Origin: Nonlabens agnitus
GTDB lineage: Bacteria; Bacteroidota; Bacteroidia; Flavobacteriales; Flavobacteriaceae
Direction of reading: 5' to 3'
Length of the DNA stretch: 64,000 bases
Assembly: GCF_002994045.1 (NCBI RefSeq)
Contig: NZ_MQUC01000003.1
Span: forward strand, 2,456,501 to 2,520,500
The position numbers were made by a program, and so were the translations under genes. Below are positions 44,427 through 52,703 of this stretch, in pieces. The stretch's first letter is position 1, and the number at the start of each line of letters is the position of its first letter. The notes under the pieces were generated by a model. The model was not told the DNA's origin. It saw nothing but the letters and a program-made list of their open reading frames with translations, and ran no database searches.

Positions 44427-44948
44427 ATGAAAAATCTATTGTTTTTGACCTTGTTAGCTTTAATGGTTTCCTGTAAAGAAGGACCACAAAAACCCTTGCG
44501 ATATGCAGATGTAGACACCTCTTCAAAAGATGTTCTACACTTAACAGACCCTGACGATTATTACTACTCGTTGGAAGATCTTATAGAAGCCAGTCAAGGT
44601 AAAGTGGTTTATGTAAACTTTTGGGCCAGTTATGAGTTTGGGTTTAAAGAGTCCATGCGAGCGCTTGAAAAATTGGAAAAAGAGATGCCTAAAGAAAATT
44701 TTAAAATCATAAACATCTGCCTGGACGCTGTCATGCTGCCATTTGAACAGCATTTAAGGATCACTACTCTTGAGCACAATTATATAGCGCGAGGTTTTGA
44801 AGACTCCAATTTTGCCGAAGAGTATGACTTTGTCGCGCTACCACGTTTCATGCTTTATGACAGAAAAGGGAAGCTCATCGATAACAACGCTATGGCGCCT
44901 ACCAACGAAAACCTAGAGTCTACGCTTCAACTACTCATTGAGCAATAG
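44427..44948 (+). CDS. thioredoxin-fold lipoprotein lacking the CxxC site
   Basis: 173 residues from the ATG at 44427; an in-frame TTG at 44415 overlaps radA. Lipoprotein signal with Cys 16 (ALMVSCKE). The mature part follows the TlpA/thioredoxin layout: VVYVNFWASYEFGFKESM, where redox-active relatives have WCxPC, then a cis-Pro segment VALPRFMLYDRKGKLI. Because the active Cys pair is absent, it cannot be a disulfide oxidoreductase; a binding or chaperone role is more likely. It overlaps the following M23 gene by 11 bases. Confidence 0.8.
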   Translation: MKNLLFLTLLALMVSCKEGPQKPLRYADVDTSSKDVLHLTDPDDYYYSLEDLIEASQGKVVYVNFWASYEFGFKESMRALEKLEKEMPKENFKIINICLDAVMLPFEQHLRITTLEHNYIARGFEDSNFAEEYDFVALPRFMLYDRKGKLIDNNAMAPTNENLESTLQLLIEQ

Positions 44949-46083
44949 GTTGTCGTTCTTTCGTAGAAATATTGTTTCCTTAACGGTCATAGGCTGCATC
45001 ACAGCAGCAGTACTGACCTATTTCTACAAGCCAGAATATTTTGATTTTATCGTCCAGCCATCCGCGCGCAGCCTGTATGAGCGCGATTTGAAAAAATATC
45101 CAGACCAACTCGAACGTTGGAATAGATTAAGTAAAATGGCGATCAATGATAGCGTTTTGAGTGGTGATAGCTATAGCGAAATTGCAACATCAACCGCTCA
45201 AAACTCATTTGCCGCTGGCTATATGGTAAATATCGCTCAAGGCGAAAGCTTGCTCGCCACCATCTCCATGGACAGCATCCAGCCATCTTGGATTCTAGAA
45301 GCCTATAACAATAATGGAATGTTACTTGAAAGCGCCATAGCAAACGACTCTATGTTAAGTCTGCATATTAAAAACGGCGAGGCACAAAGGCTAAAAATTG
45401 TTGTTCAGTCTTTTTTAAATATCACTGATACTGTTCAGCTAAAGGTTTATAAGCAACCCTTATTAGAATTCCCGCTGGCTGGCAAAGGAAATAATGCGAT
45501 CCAGTCCTTTTGGGGTGTGGCTCGTGACGGTGGTCGCAGGTCACATGAAGGAAACGATATCTTTGCAGACCGCGGCCATCCAGTTGTAGCGGCAGCAGAT
45601 GGCAGAATAAGTTCTGTACGAGATCGTGGTCTTGGCGGTAAGCAAATCTGGTTGAGGGACAATCTTACCAACTCCAGTCACTACTATGCTCATCTTGACT
45701 CACAACTCGTTACTTCTGGACAGCGAGTTTCTAGAGGCGATACGATAGGGTTGGTAGGCAATACTGGTAATGCGAGAACCACACCACCGCATTTACATTT
45801 TGGCATTTATAAAACTGGTGGCGCCGTTGATCCCAAACCCTACATTTGGCAAGTTCCCATTCCTGAAGATTCTCAAAGCTTACCTCTACGTCCTGTAGCC
45901 ATAGGTTCTGGAACTGGTGCTAACCTGCGATCTCAACCTAATGCTAATGGCGGACTGATTCGCAATATTCAAAATGACACGTTGATCATTTTGGGAAACA
46001 GCAACGACTGGTATCATATACGAACCGCAGATAGTCTAGCCGGATTCGCTCATAAATCTATGATACGACTGATAGAAGAGTAG
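44938..46083 (+). CDS. membrane-anchored M23 peptidase with SH3 domain
   Basis: 381 residues. N-terminal membrane anchor (about 10-32), an unknown beta-rich region (60-180), then an M23/LytM domain (about 180-300) with RRSHEGNDIFA (first His and Asp ligands) and THLHFG-type block PPHLHFGIY, and a C-terminal bacterial SH3 (about 315-380, GANLRSQPNANGGLI). All zinc ligands are present, so it should cut peptidoglycan cross-bridges. The start is TTG at 44938 (Met-Ser); no ATG is near. Translationally coupled to the thioredoxin-like lipoprotein. Confidence 0.88.
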   Translation: MSNRLSFFRRNIVSLTVIGCITAAVLTYFYKPEYFDFIVQPSARSLYERDLKKYPDQLERWNRLSKMAINDSVLSGDSYSEIATSTAQNSFAAGYMVNIAQGESLLATISMDSIQPSWILEAYNNNGMLLESAIANDSMLSLHIKNGEAQRLKIVVQSFLNITDTVQLKVYKQPLLEFPLAGKGNNAIQSFWGVARDGGRRSHEGNDIFADRGHPVVAAADGRISSVRDRGLGGKQIWLRDNLTNSSHYYAHLDSQLVTSGQRVSRGDTIGLVGNTGNARTTPPHLHFGIYKTGGAVDPKPYIWQVPIPEDSQSLPLRPVAIGSGTGANLRSQPNANGGLIRNIQNDTLIILGNSNDWYHIRTADSLAGFAHKSMIRLIEE

Positions 46084-46189
46084 CTATTTTGAATCTATAA
46101 AAGCTGCTATTTCTTTATCAGGTATTAATTGGCGTGCTTTTCTTATATCAAATATCAGCAATGAAATGGTAATGGATAGAGTAAAGATT

Positions 46190-46951
46190 CTACTCAATTT
46201 CAATCAAGACTGGGCAGTGATCACTATGAACCGCACTGCTTAATATCACAGAGCGTTTTACATTGGGAACCAACTGAGGCGTGACCATATGGTAATCTAA
46301 TCTCCAGCCTTTGTTCCTTGCTCTGGAGCCGCCACGATAACTCCACCAAGTATATTGGTCAGGTTCATCACTAAAAAGCCTGAAGGTATCCACAAAGCCA
46401 CTTTCAACGAATCGATCAAACCACTCACGTTCTTCTGGTAAGAATCCAGAGGTGTTTTTCAAACGCACAGGATCGTGAATATCGATGGCCTTATGACAGA
46501 TATTGTAATCACCACAGACAAGTAGTTCTGGAATTTCCTTGCGCAATTCCGTGATATATTCTAGAAACTCTTCCATGTATTGAAACTTGAAATCAAGCCT
46601 CGCATCGCTGGTACCGCTGGGCAAATACATGCTCATGACGGACAAATTGTCAAAATCGGCTCGCAGGTTGCGGCCTTCCTGATCCATGGTTTCAATCCCA
46701 GTACCGTATTCAACGTGATTAGGTTTGATTTTAGAAATTATCGCAGTACCTGAATATCCTTTTTTCTGTGCGCTGTAATAATATTGATATTCATAACCTG
46801 CTTCTTTGAACGCCTCAGTGTCGATTTGATTTTCCATAGCCTTGATTTCCTGTAAGCATAGCACATCAGGATCTGCAGCGGTAAGCCATTCTATAAAATC
46901 CTTTTTCATGGCGGCACGTATGCCGTTAACGTTATAGGATATGATTTTCAT
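46190..46951 (-). CDS. xth: exodeoxyribonuclease III
   Basis: 253 residues, EEP fold. MKIISYNVNGIRAAMKKDF opens it, CLQEIKA holds the metal Glu, CGDYNICHKAIDI the catalytic Asp/Asn pair, and SDHCPVLIEIE the final Asp-His. It cuts at abasic sites and degrades 3' ends in repair. It converges with the M23 gene across 106 bases and stands as a single gene. Confidence 0.96.
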   Translation of the reverse strand: MKIISYNVNGIRAAMKKDFIEWLTAADPDVLCLQEIKAMENQIDTEAFKEAGYEYQYYYSAQKKGYSGTAIISKIKPNHVEYGTGIETMDQEGRNLRADFDNLSVMSMYLPSGTSDARLDFKFQYMEEFLEYITELRKEIPELLVCGDYNICHKAIDIHDPVRLKNTSGFLPEEREWFDRFVESGFVDTFRLFSDEPDQYTWWSYRGGSRARNKGWRLDYHMVTPQLVPNVKRSVILSSAVHSDHCPVLIEIE

Positions 46952-47143
46952 AATTTAATTTGGTAATTTATTAATGTGATGATGTGAGAATTGGTCTTCG
47001 GGCAAAACATATCTCGGCTCTCGCTCGATACTGGTTACAAAGATTGGAAAAGCATGGCATCACGAGCGTTAGCCAATAGTTAGCTTTTTAATCAAGACGA
47101 ACGTACAATTGGATTTAGATTCAAGTTCAAGTCAAGTTTAAGT

Positions 47144-47161
47144 TTAAGTTTAAACTTAAAA
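47144..47161. repeat. AT-rich 18-bp palindrome beside the asparaginase stop
   Basis: TTTAAGTTTAAACTTAAA, preceded by tandem AAGTTT units from about 47122. It may act as a weak terminator for the minus-strand gene. Confidence 0.5.
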
Positions 47162-47162
47162 T

Positions 47163-48257
47163 CTAATCCTTGTACATCCCAACAACCAACTCGCCTTTGT
47201 CATTCATCATGGCGCGATACATGCCTGGTGTGTTGAAATCCATGGAAATGTTCCCGTAGTGATCTAGAGCCACAACGCCGCCGGTACCGCCCAATTTGAC
47301 CAGCTTGTCTTGAATGACTTTATCAGTTGCTTCTTTTAAGGTCAAACCGCTGTATTCCATCAATGCGCTGATGTCATAGGCAACTTGAGCTCTAATGAAA
47401 TACTCGCCGTGACCAGTGCTACTCACTCCACAAGTTGCGTTATTGGCATATGTTCCACTACCTATGATAGGTGCATCACCTATGCGGCCGTATTTTTTGT
47501 TGGTCATGCCGCCAGTGCTGGTTCCTGCTGCGATGTTTCCGTTTTTGTCTAGTGCGACGCAGCCTACGGTACCGTACTTTGAATCGTTGAAATAGGGGTC
47601 TTTCAATTCCAGCTGGCGCATGGCGGTTTTGTTCTCTTCGATAGTTTGGTTTTCGGTTTCCTTTTCTCTTTCGAGGACGCTCTGCAAACTTTTGAAACGG
47701 TTTTCTGTATAGAAATAACTGTTGGATACGATCTCGATGTTTGGATCTTGTAACGCTTTCGCGAAAGCGTCTGCACCATCACCGCTCAACAAAACGTGCT
47801 CTGAGTCTGTCATCACCTTACGCGCTAGCGAAATAGGATTTTTTACCGTCGTCACTCCTGCCACAGCACCAGCATTGAGTGTTTGTCCATCCATAAAACT
47901 GGCGTCGAGTGAGTTGATACCATCATGAGTAAAAACAGCGCCTTTACCGCTGTTGAACAGTGGCGAGTCCTCCATCACGCGTATGGTCGCCTCTACCGCA
48001 TCCATGCTACTGCCGCCATTCTTGAGGATCTCGTGGCCGGTCTGGATCGCTTCAGTCAGTTTTGCGTTGTATTCCTGCTCCAACTCTGGAGTCATATTTT
48101 CTTTTAAAATGGTACCTGCACCACCATGAATGACAATGGCAAATTCGTTGACTTGCTCTGACGCAGGCGTGGTTTCAGCAGCTTCTGGTGTGTCTGCCTT
48201 TTTCTCCTGACAGGAAACGATAAGAATCAAGGCGGCTAGAAATAAAAGTTTTTTCAT
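47163..48257 (-). CDS. isoaspartyl peptidase/L-asparaginase (Ntn type), lipoprotein
   Basis: 364 residues with a lipoprotein signal (Cys 16, LIVSCQEKK). The self-processing nucleophile is Thr 230 in YGTVGCVALD; GTSTGGMTNKKYGRIGDAP and GTYANN are the substrate-binding blocks of plant-type asparaginases (T2 family). It hydrolyses asparagine or isoaspartyl dipeptides, here outside the cytoplasm. An exact palindrome copy encodes AFAKA at residues 164-168, in the linker region that precedes the cleavage site and varies in length in the family. Confidence 0.93.
   Translation of the reverse strand: MKKLLFLAALILIVSCQEKKADTPEAAETTPASEQVNEFAIVIHGGAGTILKENMTPELEQEYNAKLTEAIQTGHEILKNGGSSMDAVEATIRVMEDSPLFNSGKGAVFTHDGINSLDASFMDGQTLNAGAVAGVTTVKNPISLARKVMTDSEHVLLSGDGADAFAKALQDPNIEIVSNSYFYTENRFKSLQSVLEREKETENQTIEENKTAMRQLELKDPYFNDSKYGTVGCVALDKNGNIAAGTSTGGMTNKKYGRIGDAPIIGSGTYANNATCGVSSTGHGEYFIRAQVAYDISALMEYSGLTLKEATDKVIQDKLVKLGGTGGVVALDHYGNISMDFNTPGMYRAMMNDKGELVVGMYKD
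47754..47769. repeat. palindrome copy 18, exact, in asparaginase gene
   Basis: AFAKA frame (GADAFAKALQ). Confidence 0.95.
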
Positions 48258-48359
48258 GTTGGTAAAATTTTTCTACAATTTACAATAAATAGCCTCAATG
48301 GTAACGCTTAAATGGAGCGATCTCTATCGTTTTTGCTACCTTTAAAATAAAAATTTGTT

Positions 48360-48893
48360 ATGCCTATAAAAGCTCCTTTCAACCTGAATAAGTGGGTTGA
48401 AGAAAATCGCGATAGCCTTAAGCCACCCGTAGGAAATAAGAACCTCTACAAAGATGCCGGTGATTATATTGTGATGGTCGTCGCTGGACCCAACGCTAGA
48501 AAGGATTACCACTACAATGAAACGGAAGAGCTCTTCTACCAACTGGAAGGCACTATTGAAGTGCATGTCCAGGACAATGGTGAAAAACGCACCATGAAAT
48601 TAGGTCCAGGCGATATGTACCTACATCCTGGAAAAGTGCCGCATTCTCCAGTGCGTCATGAAAATTCCATCGGATTAGTAATTGAACGCAAACGGATCAG
48701 TGAAGATGCTGTGGATGGCCTTCTTTGGTATTGCGATAATTGCAACCACAAGCTGCACGAGACATACTTTAAACTTGATGATATAGAAAAGGATTTCTTG
48801 CCCAGATTCAAAGAGTTTTTTGAAAGTGAAGAGCTTCGTACCTGCGACATTTGCGGTACCGTAATGGAAACCGATAAGCGATTTGTGGGATAA
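48360..48893 (+). CDS. 3-hydroxyanthranilate 3,4-dioxygenase
   Basis: 177 residues, single cupin. Iron ligands are His 51, Glu 57 (YHYNETEELFY) and His 95 (GKVPHSP), exactly the spacing of the bacterial enzyme. Two Cys pairs, CDNC (125-128) and CDIC (162-165), form the rubredoxin-like second iron site. It opens the ring of 3-hydroxyanthranilate in the kynurenine route to quinolinate. No other kynurenine gene is in the window, so it is isolated here. It converges with the fasciclin gene across a shared terminator. Confidence 0.95.
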   Translation: MPIKAPFNLNKWVEENRDSLKPPVGNKNLYKDAGDYIVMVVAGPNARKDYHYNETEELFYQLEGTIEVHVQDNGEKRTMKLGPGDMYLHPGKVPHSPVRHENSIGLVIERKRISEDAVDGLLWYCDNCNHKLHETYFKLDDIEKDFLPRFKEFFESEELRTCDICGTVMETDKRFVG

Positions 48894-48897
48894 AAAA

Positions 48898-48926
48898 ATC
48901 CCGAAACTCGATTAGAGTTTCGGGAT
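48898..48926. terminator. terminator between HAO and fasciclin genes
   Basis: ATCCCGAAACTC pairs with GAGTTTCGGGAT around GATTA; T7 follows on the minus strand. Confidence 0.9.
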
Positions 48927-48954
48927 CAACATTAGTATTAGGGATTCCTAATGT

Positions 48955-49539
48955 TTACTTCTTGGGTAGTAATACGGTATCAATAACGTGTATGACACCA
49001 TTGGATTGATTTACATCTGCAATCGTTACTGTTGCTGTGTTTCCATTCTCATCGTCGATTTTAACGTTGCTACCACTTAGGTAAAAAGTTAATGAACCAC
49101 CTTGAACGGTTGGTACAGTAGCCCTTCCATTGTTCTTTTTAATTAAAGCAATTACATCTGCTGCGTTTACTTTACCCGCAATTACATGATAAGTAAGGAT
49201 TCCAGTTAGTGTTTCTTTATTTTCTGGCTTCACTAGTGTAGCTACTGTTCCTTCTGGAAGAGCATCAAATGCTGCATTAGTTGGGGCAAATACTGTGAAC
49301 GGGCCTTCACCAGATAGTGTTTCTACTAATCCTGCTGCCTTTACAGCTGCTACTAATGTTGTGTGATCTTTAGAGTTCACAGCATTCTCGACAATGTTTT
49401 TACTTGGATACATTTCTGCACCACCTACCATTACGGTCTTTTCCTTACCGTACGTTTTTGATTCTTGTGCAAATGCATTTGATCCAACGACCATGGCGAG
49501 TGCAAGAGCTGCGATACTTGTGATTTTTTGAAAATTCAT
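48955..49539 (-). CDS. secreted fasciclin (FAS1) domain protein
   Basis: 194 residues. Signal peptide about 1-24 (ending SNAFAQ). One FAS1 domain, about 50-194: the H1 block GPFTVFAPTNAAFDALP and the H2 block NGVIHVIDTVLLP are both intact, separated by LTYHVIAGKV. FAS1 proteins act in adhesion at the cell surface or in the periplasm. Single gene with a 283-base AT-rich region behind it, in which I see no further gene. Confidence 0.93.
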   Translation of the reverse strand: MNFQKITSIAALALAMVVGSNAFAQESKTYGKEKTVMVGGAEMYPSKNIVENAVNSKDHTTLVAAVKAAGLVETLSGEGPFTVFAPTNAAFDALPEGTVATLVKPENKETLTGILTYHVIAGKVNAADVIALIKKNNGRATVPTVQGGSLTFYLSGSNVKIDDENGNTATVTIADVNQSNGVIHVIDTVLLPKK

Positions 49540-49822
49540 TGGGTATTGTATTAGGTTATTATTAATTAGGTTACATATACTCGCTTAGTATCTGTGTGGT
49601 TTTAAACCTAACTCTGGTTAACAGATTATTAACCTGATATGGCTTTAATTAGGAAACATTAGCTTTTCTCATACAAATCCTACAAAACACACAGATTTGT
49701 ACGTTTTTACCTCAAAATATTACGGATAACTTAAGTTGGGAAGGGTTATCCTAATGAGATAAAGAACTGAGTACCCGAAGTAATTTTAAAGAGAAGTAAT
49801 CAAGAATTGTTGCGGTATTGGA

Positions 49823-50221
49823 TCAATCCAATAACACACCTTGCGCATCCATGACCGGTAGGTCCTTAAGATTCGCCTCACTTATAGAATGAGGTGGCGC
49901 CATAAAGGTTTTATCATACAATGTAGATCCCAAAAAATAAGTAAGCACAAACTCGTTCATAAATGGGAACACATTCTCCATGATCAGTTCTACCTTAATG
50001 GAGCTTTTTGCGGGAACTACTTTAAAAGCATGCCTAAACGTTGAAGTCTTGCGACCATCACGGTGCTTACCGCGGCTCATGATCATAACAGATTCCAGGG
50101 GTCCCTTTAAATTATTTATAAGGTAAATGATCCAGTCATGTGAAGAGAAATCTGCATTCCATTCCTTGACAACGGCTATATGCACATCCTTTACTACTGG
50201 TATGACAATATCTTTCTTCAA
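49823..50221 (-). CDS. conserved hypothetical protein downstream of pheS
   Basis: 132 residues, soluble, beta-rich, with a conserved-looking middle MIMSRGKHRDGRKTSTFRHAF and an end FMAPPHSISEANLKDLPVMD. I do not recognise a family by fold. The start is TTG at 50221, one base after the stop of the small membrane protein gene (TAGATTG), so it is the last gene of the pheS operon. The basic middle segment might contact RNA, which would suit the operon, but that is speculation. Confidence 0.7.
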   Translation of the reverse strand: MKKDIVIPVVKDVHIAVVKEWNADFSSHDWIIYLINNLKGPLESVMIMSRGKHRDGRKTSTFRHAFKVVPAKSSIKVELIMENVFPFMNEFVLTYFLGSTLYDKTFMAPPHSISEANLKDLPVMDAQGVLLD

Positions 50222-50222
50222 T

Positions 50223-50384
50223 CTAATTTTTCACTTTTATGTAGATCCACAGACCAATCGCCGCAATGATACCTATTCCCGTAAGAGCCACGCCAAAAGC
50301 GAACTCCAGCAGCTCACCAATAATGGAAACGATTCCCGCAAGAATCAGACCTACAAATATTATAAATGCCCAGACGTATTTCAT
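50223..50384 (-). CDS. 53-residue membrane protein
   Basis: A short gene: ATG at 50384 overlapping the upstream stop as ATGA, TAG at 50225-50223. MKYVWAFIIFVGLILAGIVS is a first membrane segment, GVALTGIGIIAAIGLWIYI a second, with an acidic turn (GELLE) between and a basic end (KVKN). Tight coupling on both sides shows that it is translated. Small two-helix proteins like this are usually regulators or membrane-complex components; no specific role can be read. Confidence 0.75.
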   Translation of the reverse strand: MKYVWAFIIFVGLILAGIVSIIGELLEFAFGVALTGIGIIAAIGLWIYIKVKN

Positions 50385-50770
50385 AATGCCTTTAATTTAG
50401 ATTCTATAGCACTTATCAAGTCGGTAGTGGTTTCTATCTCGTGCATTTCCTGCGCACTCATGAAAACTTCCAGGCCTTGGCTACTGGCCATCAAAATTAG
50501 CGGATATTCATATTTAGGCAGCCATTTAGAATTATAATTCTTGTTAAACTCATCCCTATGCAAAAACTCTAATTCCTGCACGTGGTTTTGGATGAGTTCG
50601 CTTTCGCGAAAGCGTGCCCATTCCACAATCTCCTTTAAAACACCATAGGTCAACTCGCACAACTTGCACTGGTAAGTCGATGGACTCACCACTTTATGGG
50701 CGCTATCCAGCCATGCGTTGATGGTGCCAGAATTGGCATTGTAAACAAAAATGAGTTTGTCAATGCGCAT
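50381..50770 (-). CDS. conserved hypothetical protein coupled to pheS
   Basis: 129 residues, soluble. It opens MRIDKLIFVYNANSGTINAW, with a CKLCELTYG pair (Cys near 35 and 38) and an acidic C-terminus. Flavobacterial relatives are often labelled GTPase without any visible G motifs; I see none here. The start overlaps the pheS stop by one base (TAATG). Residues about 53-57 (RFRES) are an exact palindrome copy, in a helix. Confidence 0.75.
   Translation of the reverse strand: MRIDKLIFVYNANSGTINAWLDSAHKVVSPSTYQCKLCELTYGVLKEIVEWARFRESELIQNHVQELEFLHRDEFNKNYNSKWLPKYEYPLILMASSQGLEVFMSAQEMHEIETTTDLISAIESKLKAL
50599..50614. repeat. palindrome copy 19, exact, in the gene after pheS
   Basis: RFRES frame (ARFRESELIQ). 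Confidence 0.95.
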
Positions 50771-51789
50771 TACAGCGCGCTAGAAAATTGCTTTAAGAAA
50801 CGCACATCGTTCTCAAAAAACATACGAATGTCACCTATTTGATACAGCAACATTGCGATGCGTTCAATTCCCATTCCAAAGGCGAAACCGCTGTACTCTT
50901 CTGGATCGATACCACAATTGGTCAATACGGCTGGATCTACCATACCGCAACCCATGATTTCCAACCAGCCGGTACCTTTTGTGATGCGATAATCGGTTTC
51001 GGTTTCAAGACCCCAATAGATATCAACCTCTGCACTAGGTTCTGTAAAAGGAAAATAGGAAGGTCGCAACCGTATCTTACTCTTCCCGAACATCTCTTGC
51101 GTGAAATAGAGCAAGGTCTGTTTCAAGTCGGCAAAACTCACGTCCTTATCAATGTACAAACCTTCAACCTGGTGAAAAATACAATGTGCTCTGGCGCTTA
51201 TCGCCTCATTCCTAAACACACGACCTGGAGAAATGGTCCTGATGGGCGGTTTGTTGTTTTCCATATAACGCACCTGGACACTTGAAGTGTGCGTACGCAG
51301 CAATACATCTGGATCTGTCTGGATAAAGAACGTGTCTTGCATATCACGAGCTGGATGGTGCTCTGGTAAGTTCAATGCGGTAAAGTTGTGCCAGTCGTCC
51401 TCAATTTCTGGACCTTCGCTCACGTTAAAGCCTATACGAGAAAAGACCTCTATAATCTGATTTTTAACCAGCGAGATAGGGTGGCGTGCGCCTATTTCCA
51501 TAGGGTAACCGGGTCTGGTTAAATCTCCTAAAATGCCGCCTTCTTCTTCCTTATTCTCCAGCTGTTCCTTGAGCTGCTGTACTTTGTCAGTTGCCTTTTG
51601 CTTGAGCTCGTTTATGGCCTGACCGTATTCTTTCTTTTGGTCGTTGGGAACTTCCTTGAAAGCCGCAAAAAGCTCTTTGAGCAATCCTTTGGTTCCCAAA
51701 TATTGAATACGGAACTGCTCTACGGCATCAGCATTATCAGCAGTGAATGAATCAACCTTGGCAATATGTTCCTTTACGTTCTCCAGCAT
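50770..51789 (-). CDS. pheS: phenylalanine-tRNA ligase alpha subunit
   Basis: 339 residues. N-terminal coiled-coil arm (about 1-85) and class II catalytic core: HPISLVKNQIIEVF, motif 2 in GRVFRNEAISARAHCIFHQVEG and motif 3 GFAFGMGIERIAMLLY. It charges tRNA-Phe together with PheT, which is not in the window. First gene of a four-gene run with three unknown small proteins. A TAAATTTG box lies 24 bases upstream. Confidence 0.97.
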   Translation of the reverse strand: MLENVKEHIAKVDSFTADNADAVEQFRIQYLGTKGLLKELFAAFKEVPNDQKKEYGQAINELKQKATDKVQQLKEQLENKEEEGGILGDLTRPGYPMEIGARHPISLVKNQIIEVFSRIGFNVSEGPEIEDDWHNFTALNLPEHHPARDMQDTFFIQTDPDVLLRTHTSSVQVRYMENNKPPIRTISPGRVFRNEAISARAHCIFHQVEGLYIDKDVSFADLKQTLLYFTQEMFGKSKIRLRPSYFPFTEPSAEVDIYWGLETETDYRITKGTGWLEIMGCGMVDPAVLTNCGIDPEEYSGFAFGMGIERIAMLLYQIGDIRMFFENDVRFLKQFSSAL

Positions 51790-51812
51790 GTCGTTTCCTT
51801 AAATTGAACCTG

Positions 51813-51820
51813 CAAATTTA
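51813..51820 (-). promoter_or_regulatory. pheS -7 box
   Basis: TAAATTTG on the minus strand, leader about 20 bases. Confidence 0.6.
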
Positions 51821-51829
51821 CGATATTCT

Positions 51830-52522
51830 CTACTTTTCCAGTTCCTGTTCGTGCTCGATGTCCTCATAGATATAAAGCATGGTCCAGAAGACAGCAATGC
51901 CGCCTAGCAAGTGCCATAACCAGTGTGTTCCCATCCATAAAAATTCAATGTCAAATTTCTTGTCCAGTGTCCTAAAGGATACAGCAACAAAAAAGGACAA
52001 AAAGGCATATCCCAAGAGTCTTGCACGATGCCAATGGGTACGATAGGCATAAATAACAATGGGCAACAAGATCGCCAGCGCACTACCTATATAACCTATG
52101 GAGTTGCGATAGCCTACAGGAAAGGAAATCCATCTGGGCAAAATATTGAGTGCCACGATAGCCGCAAGCAATACCAACCTGGCAGGCCAGCGACGTGTCG
52201 CTTTAAACGTAAAATAGAACGCACATACCACACAAAGAATCACGACAGGTACCCAATCCATAAGCAACCAGATTTCTGCACTGCGCGTCGCATGATAAAT
52301 GGTACCACCTATGTAACCTATAAAGAAAATAGGCAGAATGAACTTGATCAAATAATGATGCTTTGCCGATTTCCAGACCTTAACAAAAAAGTATATGATG
52401 ACAGCCAGGAAGATGAGATTGCTCAACGTATTGAAAGGCTCTACCGGGAAACGTTCCATAAGCGTTTCCCTGTAAATAGGACCGCTATCGTTGACCTCTT
52501 GTAGAATAAATGCAAGGTTCAT
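51830..52522 (-). CDS. ceramidase-like (CREST superfamily) membrane hydrolase
   Basis: 230 residues with about seven membrane segments. Conserved polar residues sit at the membrane face: PVEPFNTLSNLIF near 27-39, GTIYHATRSAEIWLLMDWVP with a His and Asp, and GTHWLWHLLGG with two His near the end. This is the metal-binding pattern of the alkaline ceramidase/PAQR/CREST group, which cuts amide or ester bonds in lipids. A ceramide substrate is uncertain, although many Bacteroidetes make sphingolipids. Lies just upstream of the pheS promoter, on the same strand. Confidence 0.65.
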   Translation of the reverse strand: MNLAFILQEVNDSGPIYRETLMERFPVEPFNTLSNLIFLAVIIYFFVKVWKSAKHHYLIKFILPIFFIGYIGGTIYHATRSAEIWLLMDWVPVVILCVVCAFYFTFKATRRWPARLVLLAAIVALNILPRWISFPVGYRNSIGYIGSALAILLPIVIYAYRTHWHRARLLGYAFLSFFVAVSFRTLDKKFDIEFLWMGTHWLWHLLGGIAVFWTMLYIYEDIEHEQELEK

Positions 52523-52585
52523 CTCGTTGACTTTGGATGGTAAAATTAAGGCAGATTCTTACAATCTTGAAGATTATTATGAGTT

Positions 52586-52601
52586 CGCTTTCGCGAAAGC
52601 G
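52586..52601. repeat. palindrome copy 20, exact (20 bp with flanks), intergenic
   Basis: TTCGCTTTCGCGAAAGCGAA at 52584-52603, between divergent genes; no terminator adjoins it. Confidence 0.95.
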
Positions 52602-52691
52602 AACCTTTTCAAAATCAAGGGTTCACCCTTCAAACGTATCAATTCTTAATAACTATTGTAGAAGCAGGCTTGATCGTTTTGCCAAAATTTC

Positions 52692-52699
52692 TATGTTTG
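52692..52699 (+). promoter_or_regulatory. -7 box of the SPOR protein gene, predicted leaderless
   Basis: TATGTTTG ending 4 bases before the ATG at 52704; CTTG 19 bases upstream is a near -33 box. Confidence 0.55.
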
Positions 52700-52703
52700 T
52701 TCT

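Noticed and set aside
46084..46197. 37-codon minus-strand frame starting TTGAGT, overlapping the xth stop, with a hydrophobic start
   Set aside because: It fits the local TTG-Ser pattern, but it is short, unconserved to my eye and lies in a convergent spacer; too weak to list as a gene.
46984..47060. Possible gene remnant between xth and asparaginase
   Set aside because: The more GC-rich stretch has no open frame of useful length and no recognisable translation.
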